A stretch of 24,015 nucleotides of DNA from a virus: positions 1-24,015 of IMG/VR virus record IMGVR_UViG_3300009183_000363. One strand, given 5' to 3'. The notes below the pieces were generated by a model, which saw only the letters and a program-made list of their open reading frames with translations, was not told where the DNA came from and made no database searches. Each line of letters opens with the position of its first letter. Within the stretch, counting starts at the first letter, position 1. Below, in pieces: positions 15,486 to 22,191 of this stretch. A program made the position numbers and the translations under genes.

Positions 15486-16481
15486 ATGCCTATCTCAAAT
15501 ACTTATCAACCATCAGCCCCAGCCGCCAAATCAGGCACGGGTTCCGCTGTTTCCAACCGTGAGGATCTCTCTAACGAGCTTGCTATCCTAGCACCAGAAG
15601 AAACTCCTATCCTCTCGCTTTGCGGCAAGGGTAAAGCAAGTTCCACTTATTCTGAGTGGACTGTTGACTCCCTAGCTGCTCCTGCCACTACTGGCATCAG
15701 CGAAGGTTCCGATGTGACCTCGTTCAGCGACAAGTTCGCAGATCGCGCTCGCCTTGGGAACTACACCCAACTCATGCGCCGCGATTATATCGTGTCCAAC
15801 CTTCAGCAAGCTGTTACCAGCGTTGGCCCTGCTAACGTGGCACAAGCAGAAGCGAAGTCCATGCGTGAGATCAAACGCGACATCGAAGCTACCATCGCCT
15901 CCAATAACGAGATGACGGTTGAAAACGGTGCTGGCACTCCTTACGGTATGCGTGGTCTTGGCAAATGGATCGACTCGGCGGCGCAAGCAACTAACCCAGT
16001 TCCTGCTGCATACCGCACTCCTTCTGGTTCAATCATCTCGTCCACAATCAGCGAAAGCACCTTCAACACAATGATCGGTTCGATCTTTGCTAAAAACGGT
16101 GAAATGAACAGTCTGACGCTTGTTGCTAACGTAGCACTTCGCCAGCTTATCAGCAACTTCACTCGTAATTCGGGTGTTTCGACTGGCGTTACCTACCACG
16201 TTAACCAAGAAGCTACGAGCAAGCAGATCACCTTGTCGGTGAACCTGTATGACTCCGATTTCGGTCTTGTGAAGATCGTCAACGGTAACCCAAGCTGTAT
16301 GCCTACTGGTTCGACCAATGTTGGCTATGTTCTTAATCCTAAGTATCTTGGTTTCAACACCTTGATTCCTATGGGTGCCACTCGCCTGGAGAACCAAGGT
16401 GGTGGAGAGCGTGGATTCGTTGACGTTGCAGGAACTCTGTGCGTTAAACATCCACAAGCACACGGAAAAATCGCCTACTAA
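15486..16481 (+). CDS. Major capsid protein, SU10/HK97-fold type
   Basis: A 331-residue protein following the scaffold. The opening region NREDLSNELAILAPEETPILSLCGKGKASSTYSEWTVDSLAAP is characteristic of the SU10 major-capsid family (DUF5309/SU10_MCP). That family starts with an N-arm, then the 'EETPxxSL...' segment leading into the HK97 E-loop and long spine helix (LMRRDYIVSNLQQAV...AKSMREIKRDIEATI). Length fits the family (about 300-350). Codon choice is more G/C-rich and regular here than in the neighbours, as in highly expressed genes. There is no Shine-Dalgarno; the leader is AACCAACTAATATT. It assembles into the icosahedral shell. Confidence 0.9.
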   Translation: MPISNTYQPSAPAAKSGTGSAVSNREDLSNELAILAPEETPILSLCGKGKASSTYSEWTVDSLAAPATTGISEGSDVTSFSDKFADRARLGNYTQLMRRDYIVSNLQQAVTSVGPANVAQAEAKSMREIKRDIEATIASNNEMTVENGAGTPYGMRGLGKWIDSAAQATNPVPAAYRTPSGSIISSTISESTFNTMIGSIFAKNGEMNSLTLVANVALRQLISNFTRNSGVSTGVTYHVNQEATSKQITLSVNLYDSDFGLVKIVNGNPSCMPTGSTNVGYVLNPKYLGFNTLIPMGATRLENQGGGERGFVDVAGTLCVKHPQAHGKIAY

Positions 16482-16506
16482 TCCTAACTAAAAAAGAAAT
16501 AAAATT

Positions 16507-16965
16507 ATGCCTAAATTAACTAATAACGAACGCTCCCCATACACGGATGTTATCCGACTTACGGCTACCGACCTAATTGCCATTGGCAACGGCGGAACCC
16601 GTCAAATCGCGACGATTCCTGCTGGTGGTGCTGTAAGCCTATGCGCTGTTACTAATACCGTTGATATTGTTGGTTCAACAACTTTATCTATTGGTATCGG
16701 TACAACTCTTGCTACTCCAGTAGAGTTTATCAGCGCACTTGATGTGGATGGTGCAACTGTTGGTCTTCCAACATTTAACACTGGAACTTCATTTGTTCAA
16801 ACTGCTGGAAATACCACCATTAAAGGAGGCGTATTGCCAGTTGGAGCAGCGTCTACAGCTACACCAATCTATATTAAAGTGACTGATGCTGCTGTTACAA
16901 GCATCACTGCTGGTGAAATACTGATTGGTATTGATATTCTTGATCTTACTCAGTTTCAAGCCTAA
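16507..16965 (+). CDS. Capsid decoration-like protein (probable)
   Basis: A 152-residue protein right after the major capsid gene. It is low in charge and rich in Gly, Thr, Ala, Val and Ile in alternating pattern (TIPAGGAVSLCAVTNTVDIVGSTTLSIGIGTTLATPV), which points to an all-beta sandwich. It has no signal peptide. Small beta proteins in this place usually bind the outside of the shell as decoration or cement. It shares the TAAAATT leader with other genes here and is closed by a terminator ten bases later, which would give it abundance equal to the capsid protein. The name is inferred from position and composition. Confidence 0.55.
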   Translation: MPKLTNNERSPYTDVIRLTATDLIAIGNGGTRQIATIPAGGAVSLCAVTNTVDIVGSTTLSIGIGTTLATPVEFISALDVDGATVGLPTFNTGTSFVQTAGNTTIKGGVLPVGAASTATPIYIKVTDAAVTSITAGEILIGIDILDLTQFQA

Positions 16966-16974
16966 TCCATAACT

Positions 16975-17012
16975 GGGGAGGGAGGTAAAATCTCTCTCCC
17001 CTTTCTTTCTTT
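16975..17012 (+). terminator. Rho-independent terminator between capsid and connector genes
   Basis: GGGGAGGGAGG (16975-16985) pairs with TCTCTCTCCCC (16991-17001) over 11 bp including two G-T pairs, with the 5-base loop TAAAA, followed by TTTCTTTCTTT. The T-tract runs directly into the next ATG at 17013. It probably lowers expression of the connector and lysis genes relative to the capsid proteins. Confidence 0.85.
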
Positions 17013-17291
17013 ATGCTAATTAACGAAGAAATCAATGCTGCCCTTGTCCGAGAGTTATGCTCTGGACGGAAGTTCATCGAGAGTATGGAGAAGCGCAGGG
17101 AGATCGAAGCTGCTGAAGAAGCAAGAAAGATGCGCGAAGTGAAGTCCATTGCAGGTAAGCCTGTTGGTTCTATTCCGCAACGTGAGTATTTACTACTCGC
17201 AAACAAATATGGGAACGAGTGCTGGGATGACCGCACCTTTGTTCGAGACTTTTTCAAATCACAATCACACCTAAAAGCAGGTAACATTTAA
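17013..17291 (+). CDS. Small head/connector-region protein, unknown function
   Basis: A 92-residue protein beginning directly after a terminator T-tract, with no ribosome site. The first half is a charged helix (INEEINAALVRELCSGRKFIESMEKRREIEAAEEARKMREVKS). The second half holds GSIPQREYLLLANKYGNECWDDRTFVRDFFKSQ, a motif-like stretch found in small phage head proteins, though I recall no name. It is joined to the next gene by a TAATG overlap. Its place between capsid and adaptor genes suggests a head-completion role; that is inference. Confidence 0.6.
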   Translation: MLINEEINAALVRELCSGRKFIESMEKRREIEAAEEARKMREVKSIAGKPVGSIPQREYLLLANKYGNECWDDRTFVRDFFKSQSHLKAGNI

Positions 17292-17905
17292 TGCAAACGA
17301 GAACCTACGCTGAACTACTTTCTTTGATTCAATCGTTAAGCGGGGTTATCTTCGCAACACTAGAGCTTGGCAGGATTAAGGCTTTAATCAACCGTCGAGC
17401 ATTAAGAGCATTTCGCTCAACAAATTACTGGCCTCGCTTCCTTAAAATCGGAGAAGAGCGAGTAGTAACAAGTAATGTAGTTCCATATACTGAGTCTGGG
17501 AAAGACCCTATTGACACCTACTTGCGTATTCATGTGCAAGCTCCGTATTTGACTACTTCTGTTCAGGAGTATGACATTATGGTGACGGCAGATGGTGCGA
17601 CATTAGTAGCTGGCAATAGCAGTCCTACGGAAGCATTTGTGACTTACAAGAAGCAATTATCTGATACTTACGGTGATGGATCAGGAGAGACCACAGCAAT
17701 CCCTGCTGAATGGTATCAATACATGGCGCATGGAACTTATGCTGACTACCTTCGCGCAGAGGGACAGCAGGAGAAAGCGGCGTTGGCAGATCAAGAGGCA
17801 GATATGCTGCTTCAAGAAGAAATGATTCGCATTGACGAACAACATACTTTACAAATGGTTGCTAATCGTATATTTACCAACGCCAACATGCAAATGCGCT
17901 ACTGA
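17291..17905 (+). CDS. Head-tail connector / adaptor protein (probable)
   Basis: A 204-residue protein. The N-terminus has helices with YAELLSLIQSLSG and ALINRRALRAFRSTNYWPRF. The middle is beta-rich (YLRIHVQAPYLTTSVQEYDIMVTADGATLV). The C-terminal third, IPAEWYQYMAHGTYADYLRAEGQQEKAALADQEADMLLQEEMIRIDEQ, is helical. This helix-beta-helix shape and the 'AYADxLRxxGQxEKA' helix fit podovirus head-to-tail adaptors that bind under the portal. It overlaps both neighbours (TAATG at the left, TGATG at the right). Family identity is inferred from shape and place, not confirmed. Confidence 0.5.
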   Translation: MQTRTYAELLSLIQSLSGVIFATLELGRIKALINRRALRAFRSTNYWPRFLKIGEERVVTSNVVPYTESGKDPIDTYLRIHVQAPYLTTSVQEYDIMVTADGATLVAGNSSPTEAFVTYKKQLSDTYGDGSGETTAIPAEWYQYMAHGTYADYLRAEGQQEKAALADQEADMLLQEEMIRIDEQHTLQMVANRIFTNANMQMRY

Positions 17906-18852
17906 TGAACTACTCACTTGGAAATATGCTTAGTGGAGGAAAGGTTCTTGGCCCTGCCTTGAACCTTCAGTTTGCCACCGATCAATCATTGACCGCACGT
18001 AAAGGTGCGACTCCTACATTTACCCGCGCATCAGTCGGCACATTTGTAGGCAGCAATGGCTTAATCCAGTCTGCATCAATTAACACAGCACGATTTGAAT
18101 CAGATGGGTTATTGATTGAACCGCAACGGACTAACATTGTCCCAACGGATAATCCATCTGCTGCCGCATGGAGTTCTTTAACAAACGTAACAAAAGTATC
18201 AAATGCACAAATTGATCCCACAGGAGCTACTGAAGGAGTAATCATAACGGAGACAACAGCTAATGGAACACATGCAATATTTTTGCCGACAGCTGTAACT
18301 GCTAGTGTTGCAGTTGACTATGTTATATCATTTTACGCAAAATCTCTAGCGACAAGAAATCCATACACCTGTACGGAATTTAATACGCTTAGAAATGCAA
18401 CACTCAATGCAAGCACAAATGCAGTTGTTGGTGGAACTGGATCAACAAACGCAACATCTGTAGCTGCTCCCAGTGGTTTCCGCAGAGTTTCATATAGTTC
18501 ACAATCAATATATGGAGTAGTTCAAAGCTGCCGTCCTTCTTTAGGGATGACAAACGTGACAAGTGTAACAACCACGTTTCTATACCCTTCTTATGTTGGT
18601 GTCGTAACTGAATCAGCATCATTTTGGGGTATGCAAATTGAGTTGGGAACTTATCCTTCATCAATCATACGTACAACAGGAGCCGCAGCAACTAGAAGTG
18701 CTGATGTATGCACTTTGACAATTCCAAACAATGTGTCTTCAATTTTGATTACCTATGGGGACAATACTACATCAACTGTTTCTGTAACGCCTGGAGGCAC
18801 ATACGTTCTTCCAGCATCTGTTAAAAAATACAAATCAATCATCTCATTGTGA
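17905..18852 (+). CDS. Lectin-like (LamG/carbohydrate-binding) phage structural protein
   Basis: A 315-residue protein with a hallmark phage structural opening: LNLQFATDQSLTARKGATPTFTRASVGTFVGSNGLIQSASINTARFE followed by GLLIEPQRTNIV. This 'FTRAS...G.I....N..RF...GLLIEPQRTN' block precedes a concanavalin-like carbohydrate-binding domain in many phage fibre and head proteins. The rest is beta-rich with Ser/Thr and few charges. The C-terminus (NNVSSILITYGDNTTSTVSVTPGGTYVLP) looks like a small extra beta domain. It probably binds surface glycans, as a side fibre or capsid fibre. It is translated through TGATG from the adaptor gene. Confidence 0.7.
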   Translation: MNYSLGNMLSGGKVLGPALNLQFATDQSLTARKGATPTFTRASVGTFVGSNGLIQSASINTARFESDGLLIEPQRTNIVPTDNPSAAAWSSLTNVTKVSNAQIDPTGATEGVIITETTANGTHAIFLPTAVTASVAVDYVISFYAKSLATRNPYTCTEFNTLRNATLNASTNAVVGGTGSTNATSVAAPSGFRRVSYSSQSIYGVVQSCRPSLGMTNVTSVTTTFLYPSYVGVVTESASFWGMQIELGTYPSSIIRTTGAAATRSADVCTLTIPNNVSSILITYGDNTTSTVSVTPGGTYVLPASVKKYKSIISL

Positions 18853-19169
18853 CCGATTACATTTTAAGATTCCCATCAAAAGCTATTGCTGAACAGTTTA
18901 GTATTGCCAATGGATTCTCGACTGCCAGTGAGAATGGAGTGCAAACCTCTCTTGCTTCACACGAATACGCCATTTGTGTTATTGGAGAGCATAACGGTGA
19001 TGGTCAGTGGTGGGTTCTATTCCGCGACTTAGTTGGTATTCCAATCCCAGAAGGTGGTGAACAGTTTGTTTACTGGGCTTCTGACTTCACAGTAGATGAT
19101 GAAGATGGCAATGAAGTTTTAGTTCCAAGACCAATCTCCGATGATGTGCCAAATATTTGGTGGGCATGA
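18849..19169 (+). CDS. Small protein, unknown function (GTG start)
   Basis: A 106-residue acidic protein with a GTG start that shares GTGA with the stop of the fibre gene, so it is probably translated by re-initiation. It has alternating hydrophobics and Trp-rich segments (GDGQWWVLFRDLVGIPIPEGG, FVYWASDF, PNIWWA). A mixed alpha/beta fold with no membrane segment is likely. Small proteins with this look occur after fibre genes in phages, possibly as fibre chaperones, but I recognise no family and claim no function. Confidence 0.6.
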   Translation: MTDYILRFPSKAIAEQFSIANGFSTASENGVQTSLASHEYAICVIGEHNGDGQWWVLFRDLVGIPIPEGGEQFVYWASDFTVDDEDGNEVLVPRPISDDVPNIWWA

Positions 19170-19202
19170 TCAGAATTAAACAATATGCGTATGAAAAAGT
19201 AA

Positions 19203-19481
19203 ATGAAATTTGATCTACTCACAGAATTTTCCATTGGTATTTCAAAAACAATTACGTTGTTTTGCAGTAGTGGATTTAGCTTTTTACTCAGCACCGAAAT
19301 TCCCGATGATCTAGGCGTGGCTAAGTATGCTAGTGCGCTGACAGGCTGGGGGCTTGCGATTGCTTGTATCTTTGTTCTGACCCGCACGGTTAAACATTTG
19401 TTTGAAAAGCTGGAAAAGAAAGATGAATACATCAAGGAGCTACATGAAACCGCATTAAAAAAAGCAGAGGAAAGCAAATGA
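19203..19481 (+). CDS. Small membrane protein, holin candidate
   Basis: A 92-residue protein with two hydrophobic segments, a weaker one at ~11-31 (IGISKTITLFCSSGFSFLLST) and a clear one at ~43-60 (ASALTGWGLAIACIFVLT). They are followed by a strongly charged C-terminal tail (KHLFEKLEKKDEYIKELHETALKKAEE). Length, two-helix layout and location in a cassette with the amidase fit a class II holin, which opens the inner membrane at the time of lysis. A superinfection-type membrane protein is an alternative. A five-codon ORF (MRMKK) ends directly at its start (TAAATG). It overlaps the next gene by ATGA. Confidence 0.55.
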   Translation: MKFDLLTEFSIGISKTITLFCSSGFSFLLSTEIPDDLGVAKYASALTGWGLAIACIFVLTRTVKHLFEKLEKKDEYIKELHETALKKAEESK

Positions 19482-19951
19482 ATTACCGCATCTTACATCC
19501 AGTCAAAGAAGGCAAACGGAAATATCGTTTTGCATCGGTGGGAGTAAATTGCACGGCGTTGAAGGGAAGGCTGTCACAGCATCCAAACGTAGAATTTTAT
19601 AGTGCCGATGGGGTGCTTAGGGCATGGATTAAAAACGGCTGGATTTTCGCGGCGAACGAGTATTTTTGGAACGGATGCAGCCCTAAAAAATACGTCGGTT
19701 TTTATCCGTTTGGATTTTGGGCGGGAACACCAGACTTTGCTGGCACCATCGAAGCGTCATTTTGGCACGATGTTCTTTTCCAGTTTGCGGCAGTCGGCAT
19801 GTATGATTTGAACGATGCAAACTATCAATTTTTATACCTCATGGAACGCAATGGTTTTTTGCTTGCCAGTCATTATTTTGACGCGGTGGAAGCATACGGG
19901 GATAAGTATTTCGGGAAAGACTCAGACGGCGTTTATGTAAAAATCTTATGA
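19478..19951 (+). CDS. DUF1353-like phage protein (lysis cassette)
   Basis: A 157-residue protein. WIFAANEYFWNGCSPKKYVGF ... GTIEASFWHDVLFQFAAVGMYDLNDANYQFLYLME resembles the core of DUF1353-type phage proteins, where an ordered 'W.GxSP' and 'HDxLY' with a following helix are conserved. It has aromatic-rich segments but no signal peptide or transmembrane helix. It lies between the holin candidate and a small lipoprotein, joined to both by ATGA. The function of the family is not known to me; the location suggests a role near lysis or tail assembly. Confidence 0.5.
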   Translation: MNYRILHPVKEGKRKYRFASVGVNCTALKGRLSQHPNVEFYSADGVLRAWIKNGWIFAANEYFWNGCSPKKYVGFYPFGFWAGTPDFAGTIEASFWHDVLFQFAAVGMYDLNDANYQFLYLMERNGFLLASHYFDAVEAYGDKYFGKDSDGVYVKIL

Positions 19952-20094
19952 AACTACTAATTGCAATCATCATCGCGGCATTAACATCCTGCACACTAAC
20001 AATCAATCCAGATGGAAGCCGAACCTACGGAACGGACGCAAAAACGGCAGCGATCATCGCGGCTCAAATCGTGGAGGCTGAGAGCGGGAAATAA
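19948..20094 (+). CDS. Small lipoprotein, outer-membrane spanin-like candidate
   Basis: A 48-residue ORF. The N-terminus (MKLLIAIIIAALTSC) is a short signal peptide ending in a lipobox (LTSC), so the mature protein would be lipid-anchored through Cys15, only 34 residues long. It lies between the DUF1353-like protein and the endolysin, with ATGA and TAATG overlaps on both sides, which argues that it is a real gene. A tiny lipoprotein in the lysis cassette fits an o-spanin (Rz1-like), but no inner-membrane spanin partner is evident and it is not proline-rich. The lipoprotein call is strong; the spanin role is a hypothesis. Confidence 0.65.
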   Translation: MKLLIAIIIAALTSCTLTINPDGSRTYGTDAKTAAIIAAQIVEAESGK

Positions 20095-20660
20095 TGAGTA
20101 ATGAAAAATCAAAAATGCTGGTGGTAATTGACCCTGGTCATGGCATGGGAAACCGTAAATCAGGACGATATGACCCAGGCGCAGAATCAAACGGAATCAC
20201 CGAGGCTGAAATTGTCATGACGTGGGCAAACGAACTGCGCGACATTTTACGCGCAAGGAAAATCGCAGTTGTCAGAACTCGCACCGACGCTAAAGACCCT
20301 TGCAGCATTTCAGAACGCGCACGGATTGCCAAGCGATACGGCGGCACGATCATGTTATCATTGCATTGCAATGCCGCAAATGGAGTGGCGAGAGGCACGG
20401 AGACATTTTATCGAGGCGCGGAAAATAAATCGAAGGCAGTAGATTTGAATCTTGCCGTATGTGCTGGTCTATTAACGATCAGCCGAGGCGTGAAAACTGA
20501 AAATGAATCTCAGCATTCCACTTTGGCCGTGATGAACTTCCAGCCATGTTTTTTGATTGAACTTGGTTTTATCGACCACGCTGGAGATCGTGAGAAAATG
20601 CTTAATGCGGAAAAGCGCAAGGCAACGTGCAATGCTATTGCGGATTTGATACTTGAATAA
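20094..20660 (+). CDS. N-acetylmuramoyl-L-alanine amidase endolysin (Amidase_3)
   Basis: A 188-residue single-domain enzyme. The zinc site is visible: VVIDPGHG with His16, GITEAE with Glu37, and MLSLHCNA with His91. The catalytic glutamate is FLIELGF Glu156. All are in the order and spacing of the Amidase_3 family, which cuts the amide bond between muramic acid and the stem peptide. There is no signal peptide, so a holin would have to release it. There is no cell-wall binding domain, as is common for endolysins that act on Gram-negative hosts. It starts through TAATG from the small lipoprotein gene. Confidence 0.92.
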   Translation: MSNEKSKMLVVIDPGHGMGNRKSGRYDPGAESNGITEAEIVMTWANELRDILRARKIAVVRTRTDAKDPCSISERARIAKRYGGTIMLSLHCNAANGVARGTETFYRGAENKSKAVDLNLAVCAGLLTISRGVKTENESQHSTLAVMNFQPCFLIELGFIDHAGDREKMLNAEKRKATCNAIADLILE

Positions 20661-20733
20661 ATCATCACATCGTTCGAGCAATCGAGCATTTATTTTTCCC
20701 AGCGTTTCACAAAGTAACAGCAAACTTAAAATC

Positions 20734-21528
20734 ATGAAAACGACAAGCAAGGTAATACTAAACATCAGTGACCTGCACGTCGGTTCAACCGTGGGGCTTT
20801 GGCCTAAAGATTTTATCACCAACGAGGGAAACCACATCGGGCAAAACAACTTTCAAAAGTGGCTTTGGCTATGCTGGGTTGATATGCAATCTTGGGCCAC
20901 AAAGATAATCGGTAATGATGATTTTGATATTGTTATAAACGGTGACGCAATCGACGGCATACACCACAGAACATTGCAAGTAATGACACCTGATGTAGGG
21001 GATCAATTCGCGGCGGTTAAACACATCCTTGGCGACATGGCTAAGAAATGCAAAAATCTGCACATAATAAAGGGGACGGAATGTCATACAACGAATTTCG
21101 AGATTGCGCTAGGTCACGCGCTAGGAGCATCGAAAGACAAGTCCACAGGGCAACACGCATGGGATAATTTAGATTTGGAAGTGCATGGAACGCTTTACAA
21201 TTTCGCGCATCACATTTCAGCAACGGCGAGAACATACCTAGAAGCATCGGCTCACAGTATCATGCTGGGCAATCTCACACACTCACGGGCAAGGACGGGG
21301 AAACCCGTGCCAAAGGTCATGGTTCGCGCTCACAGACATCGCCACGGCATTTGGCAAGATGGAAACCAGACAAGCGCAATTTGCGGAGCTTGGCAGGGTT
21401 TGACGCGATTTGGTCACAAGGTAGTGCCTGACGCTATCCCACAGCCTAGCGCGATTATTTTTGACCATCGGGGACTAGATAAAAACGAAACGCCACTCAT
21501 CCACCAAAGAGTTTACACAGCAAAATGA
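20734..21528 (+). CDS. Calcineurin-like metallophosphoesterase
   Basis: A 264-residue protein. The start at 20734 is chosen over an in-frame TTG (20653) that overlaps the endolysin stop, since ATG gives an N-terminus running directly into the first motif. Motifs: NISDLHVG with Asp13 and His15, INGDAIDG with Asp71 and Asp74, IKGTECHT (112-119) where the usual GNH(D/E) would be, and MVRAHRHRHG (~216-225) for the last metal ligands. The GTxxH variant occurs in phage relatives, as far as I recall. The substrate is unknown. It follows the endolysin after 73 bases and overlaps the next gene by ATGA. Confidence 0.75.
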   Translation: MKTTSKVILNISDLHVGSTVGLWPKDFITNEGNHIGQNNFQKWLWLCWVDMQSWATKIIGNDDFDIVINGDAIDGIHHRTLQVMTPDVGDQFAAVKHILGDMAKKCKNLHIIKGTECHTTNFEIALGHALGASKDKSTGQHAWDNLDLEVHGTLYNFAHHISATARTYLEASAHSIMLGNLTHSRARTGKPVPKVMVRAHRHRHGIWQDGNQTSAICGAWQGLTRFGHKVVPDAIPQPSAIIFDHRGLDKNETPLIHQRVYTAK

Positions 21529-21776
21529 AAACCATCGGAAACAGAAAACAAGTCATGAGCGCACTGGATTATGCGCTAGAGCAAACCGACACAGTGAAGC
21601 GAAAAGATGATGAATTCACATCAAGCGAGTATTACCGCGCTTTGATTGCCAAGGGCGTAAAAATATCCAATTCTGGCGCAATGTATCGACTAAAGGAAAT
21701 GGTGGCTAGGAACGAGTTAGTAAAGCGCAAGACGATGATAAACGGCGCGCAAACCAACCTCTACAGCAAGCCATGA
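21525..21776 (+). CDS. Small winged-helix-like basic protein
   Basis: An 83-residue, strongly charged protein. Residues ~28-80 (DEFTSSEYYRALIAKGVKISNSGAMYRLKEMVARNELVKRKTMINGAQTNLYSK) read as helix, turn, helix and beta-hairpin, as in winged-helix DNA-binding domains; the 'LVKRK...NGAQTNLY' part suits the wing. It could be a small transcription regulator. It is joined by ATGA to the phosphoesterase and to the next small gene. The fold is predicted by eye only. Confidence 0.55.
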   Translation: MKTIGNRKQVMSALDYALEQTDTVKRKDDEFTSSEYYRALIAKGVKISNSGAMYRLKEMVARNELVKRKTMINGAQTNLYSKP

Positions 21777-21964
21777 GCGATTTACCAAAGTGTGAGCATT
21801 GCAAAAAGAAGCCTTGCCGAATCGTGACTATGATTGGCGATAATAAAAAAGCGCAACGAATGATCGGGCGCGTCTGCGATGACTGCGAACATTTGATCTG
21901 CGGCTTCGACATGCCGTTCATCGAAAAGATGCACCTGATGATGTTGCGTCCGATTGCACAATAA
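21773..21964 (+). CDS. Small zinc-finger-like protein
   Basis: A 63-residue protein with CEHCKKKPC (7-15) and VCDDCEHLIC (34-43). Two CxxC pairs ~27 residues apart are a typical treble-clef or ribbon zinc site; a further Cys follows each pair. It is basic in between, so it may bind nucleic acid or protein. It is the last gene of the rightward block, and its end lies in a terminator that starts at 21956. I recognise no specific family. Confidence 0.6.
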   Translation: MSDLPKCEHCKKKPCRIVTMIGDNKKAQRMIGRVCDDCEHLICGFDMPFIEKMHLMMLRPIAQ

Positions 21965-21996
21965 AGTGGCAAGGTTTATTGTGCTTTTGCCTTTTT
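21956..21996 (+). terminator. Terminator at convergent operon ends
   Basis: GCACAATAAA (21956-21965) and TTTATTGTGC (21975-21984) form a perfect 10-bp stem with a 9-base loop, followed by TTTTGCCTTTTT. The 5' arm contains the last codons and stop of the zinc-finger gene; the T-tract lies inside the 3' end of the leftward gene that stops at 21976. It terminates rightward transcription. The leftward direction has no T-tract after the stem. Confidence 0.8.
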
Positions 21997-22173
21997 GTAA
22001 ATCGCATCACAATGCGCCACAAGCTCGCTTTGCATCAATCGCCCGTTGCCATCGCCAACAGCGCGGCGAATGTCAGCAATGAGCAATAGCGCGGCAACAA
22101 GTGACCCGCTAGTATCGGCAAGTCTTTTCTCAAGATCAGCGTTTTCTATTTTGAGTTTTTCAATGTCGTTCAT
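21976..22173 (-). CDS. Small coiled-coil protein
   Basis: A 65-residue leftward gene. Residues 3-20 (DIEKLKIENADLEKRLAD) have clear heptads; the rest (SLVAALLLIADIRRAVGDGNGRLMQSELVAHCDAIYKKAKA) is helical and resembles small phage accessory proteins with a 'GRLMQxELV' segment. It is the last gene of the leftward block, 18 bases after the methyltransferase stop. Its leader AACCAAAACAAA before ATGAAC matches those of other leftward genes. No function is assigned. Confidence 0.6.
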   Translation of the reverse strand: MNDIEKLKIENADLEKRLADTSGSLVAALLLIADIRRAVGDGNGRLMQSELVAHCDAIYKKAKAQ

Positions 22174-22191
22174 TTTGTTTTGGTTCTTTTG

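Noticed and set aside
16029-16463. 144-residue leftward ORF opposite the major capsid gene
   Set aside because: It lies opposite a strongly recognised capsid gene with biased codon use, which commonly opens the antisense frame.
20653-20733. TTG start that would extend the metallophosphoesterase by 27 residues
   Set aside because: The extension is Ser/Asn-rich without motif, the start is non-ATG, and the ATG at 20734 leads directly into the first catalytic motif.
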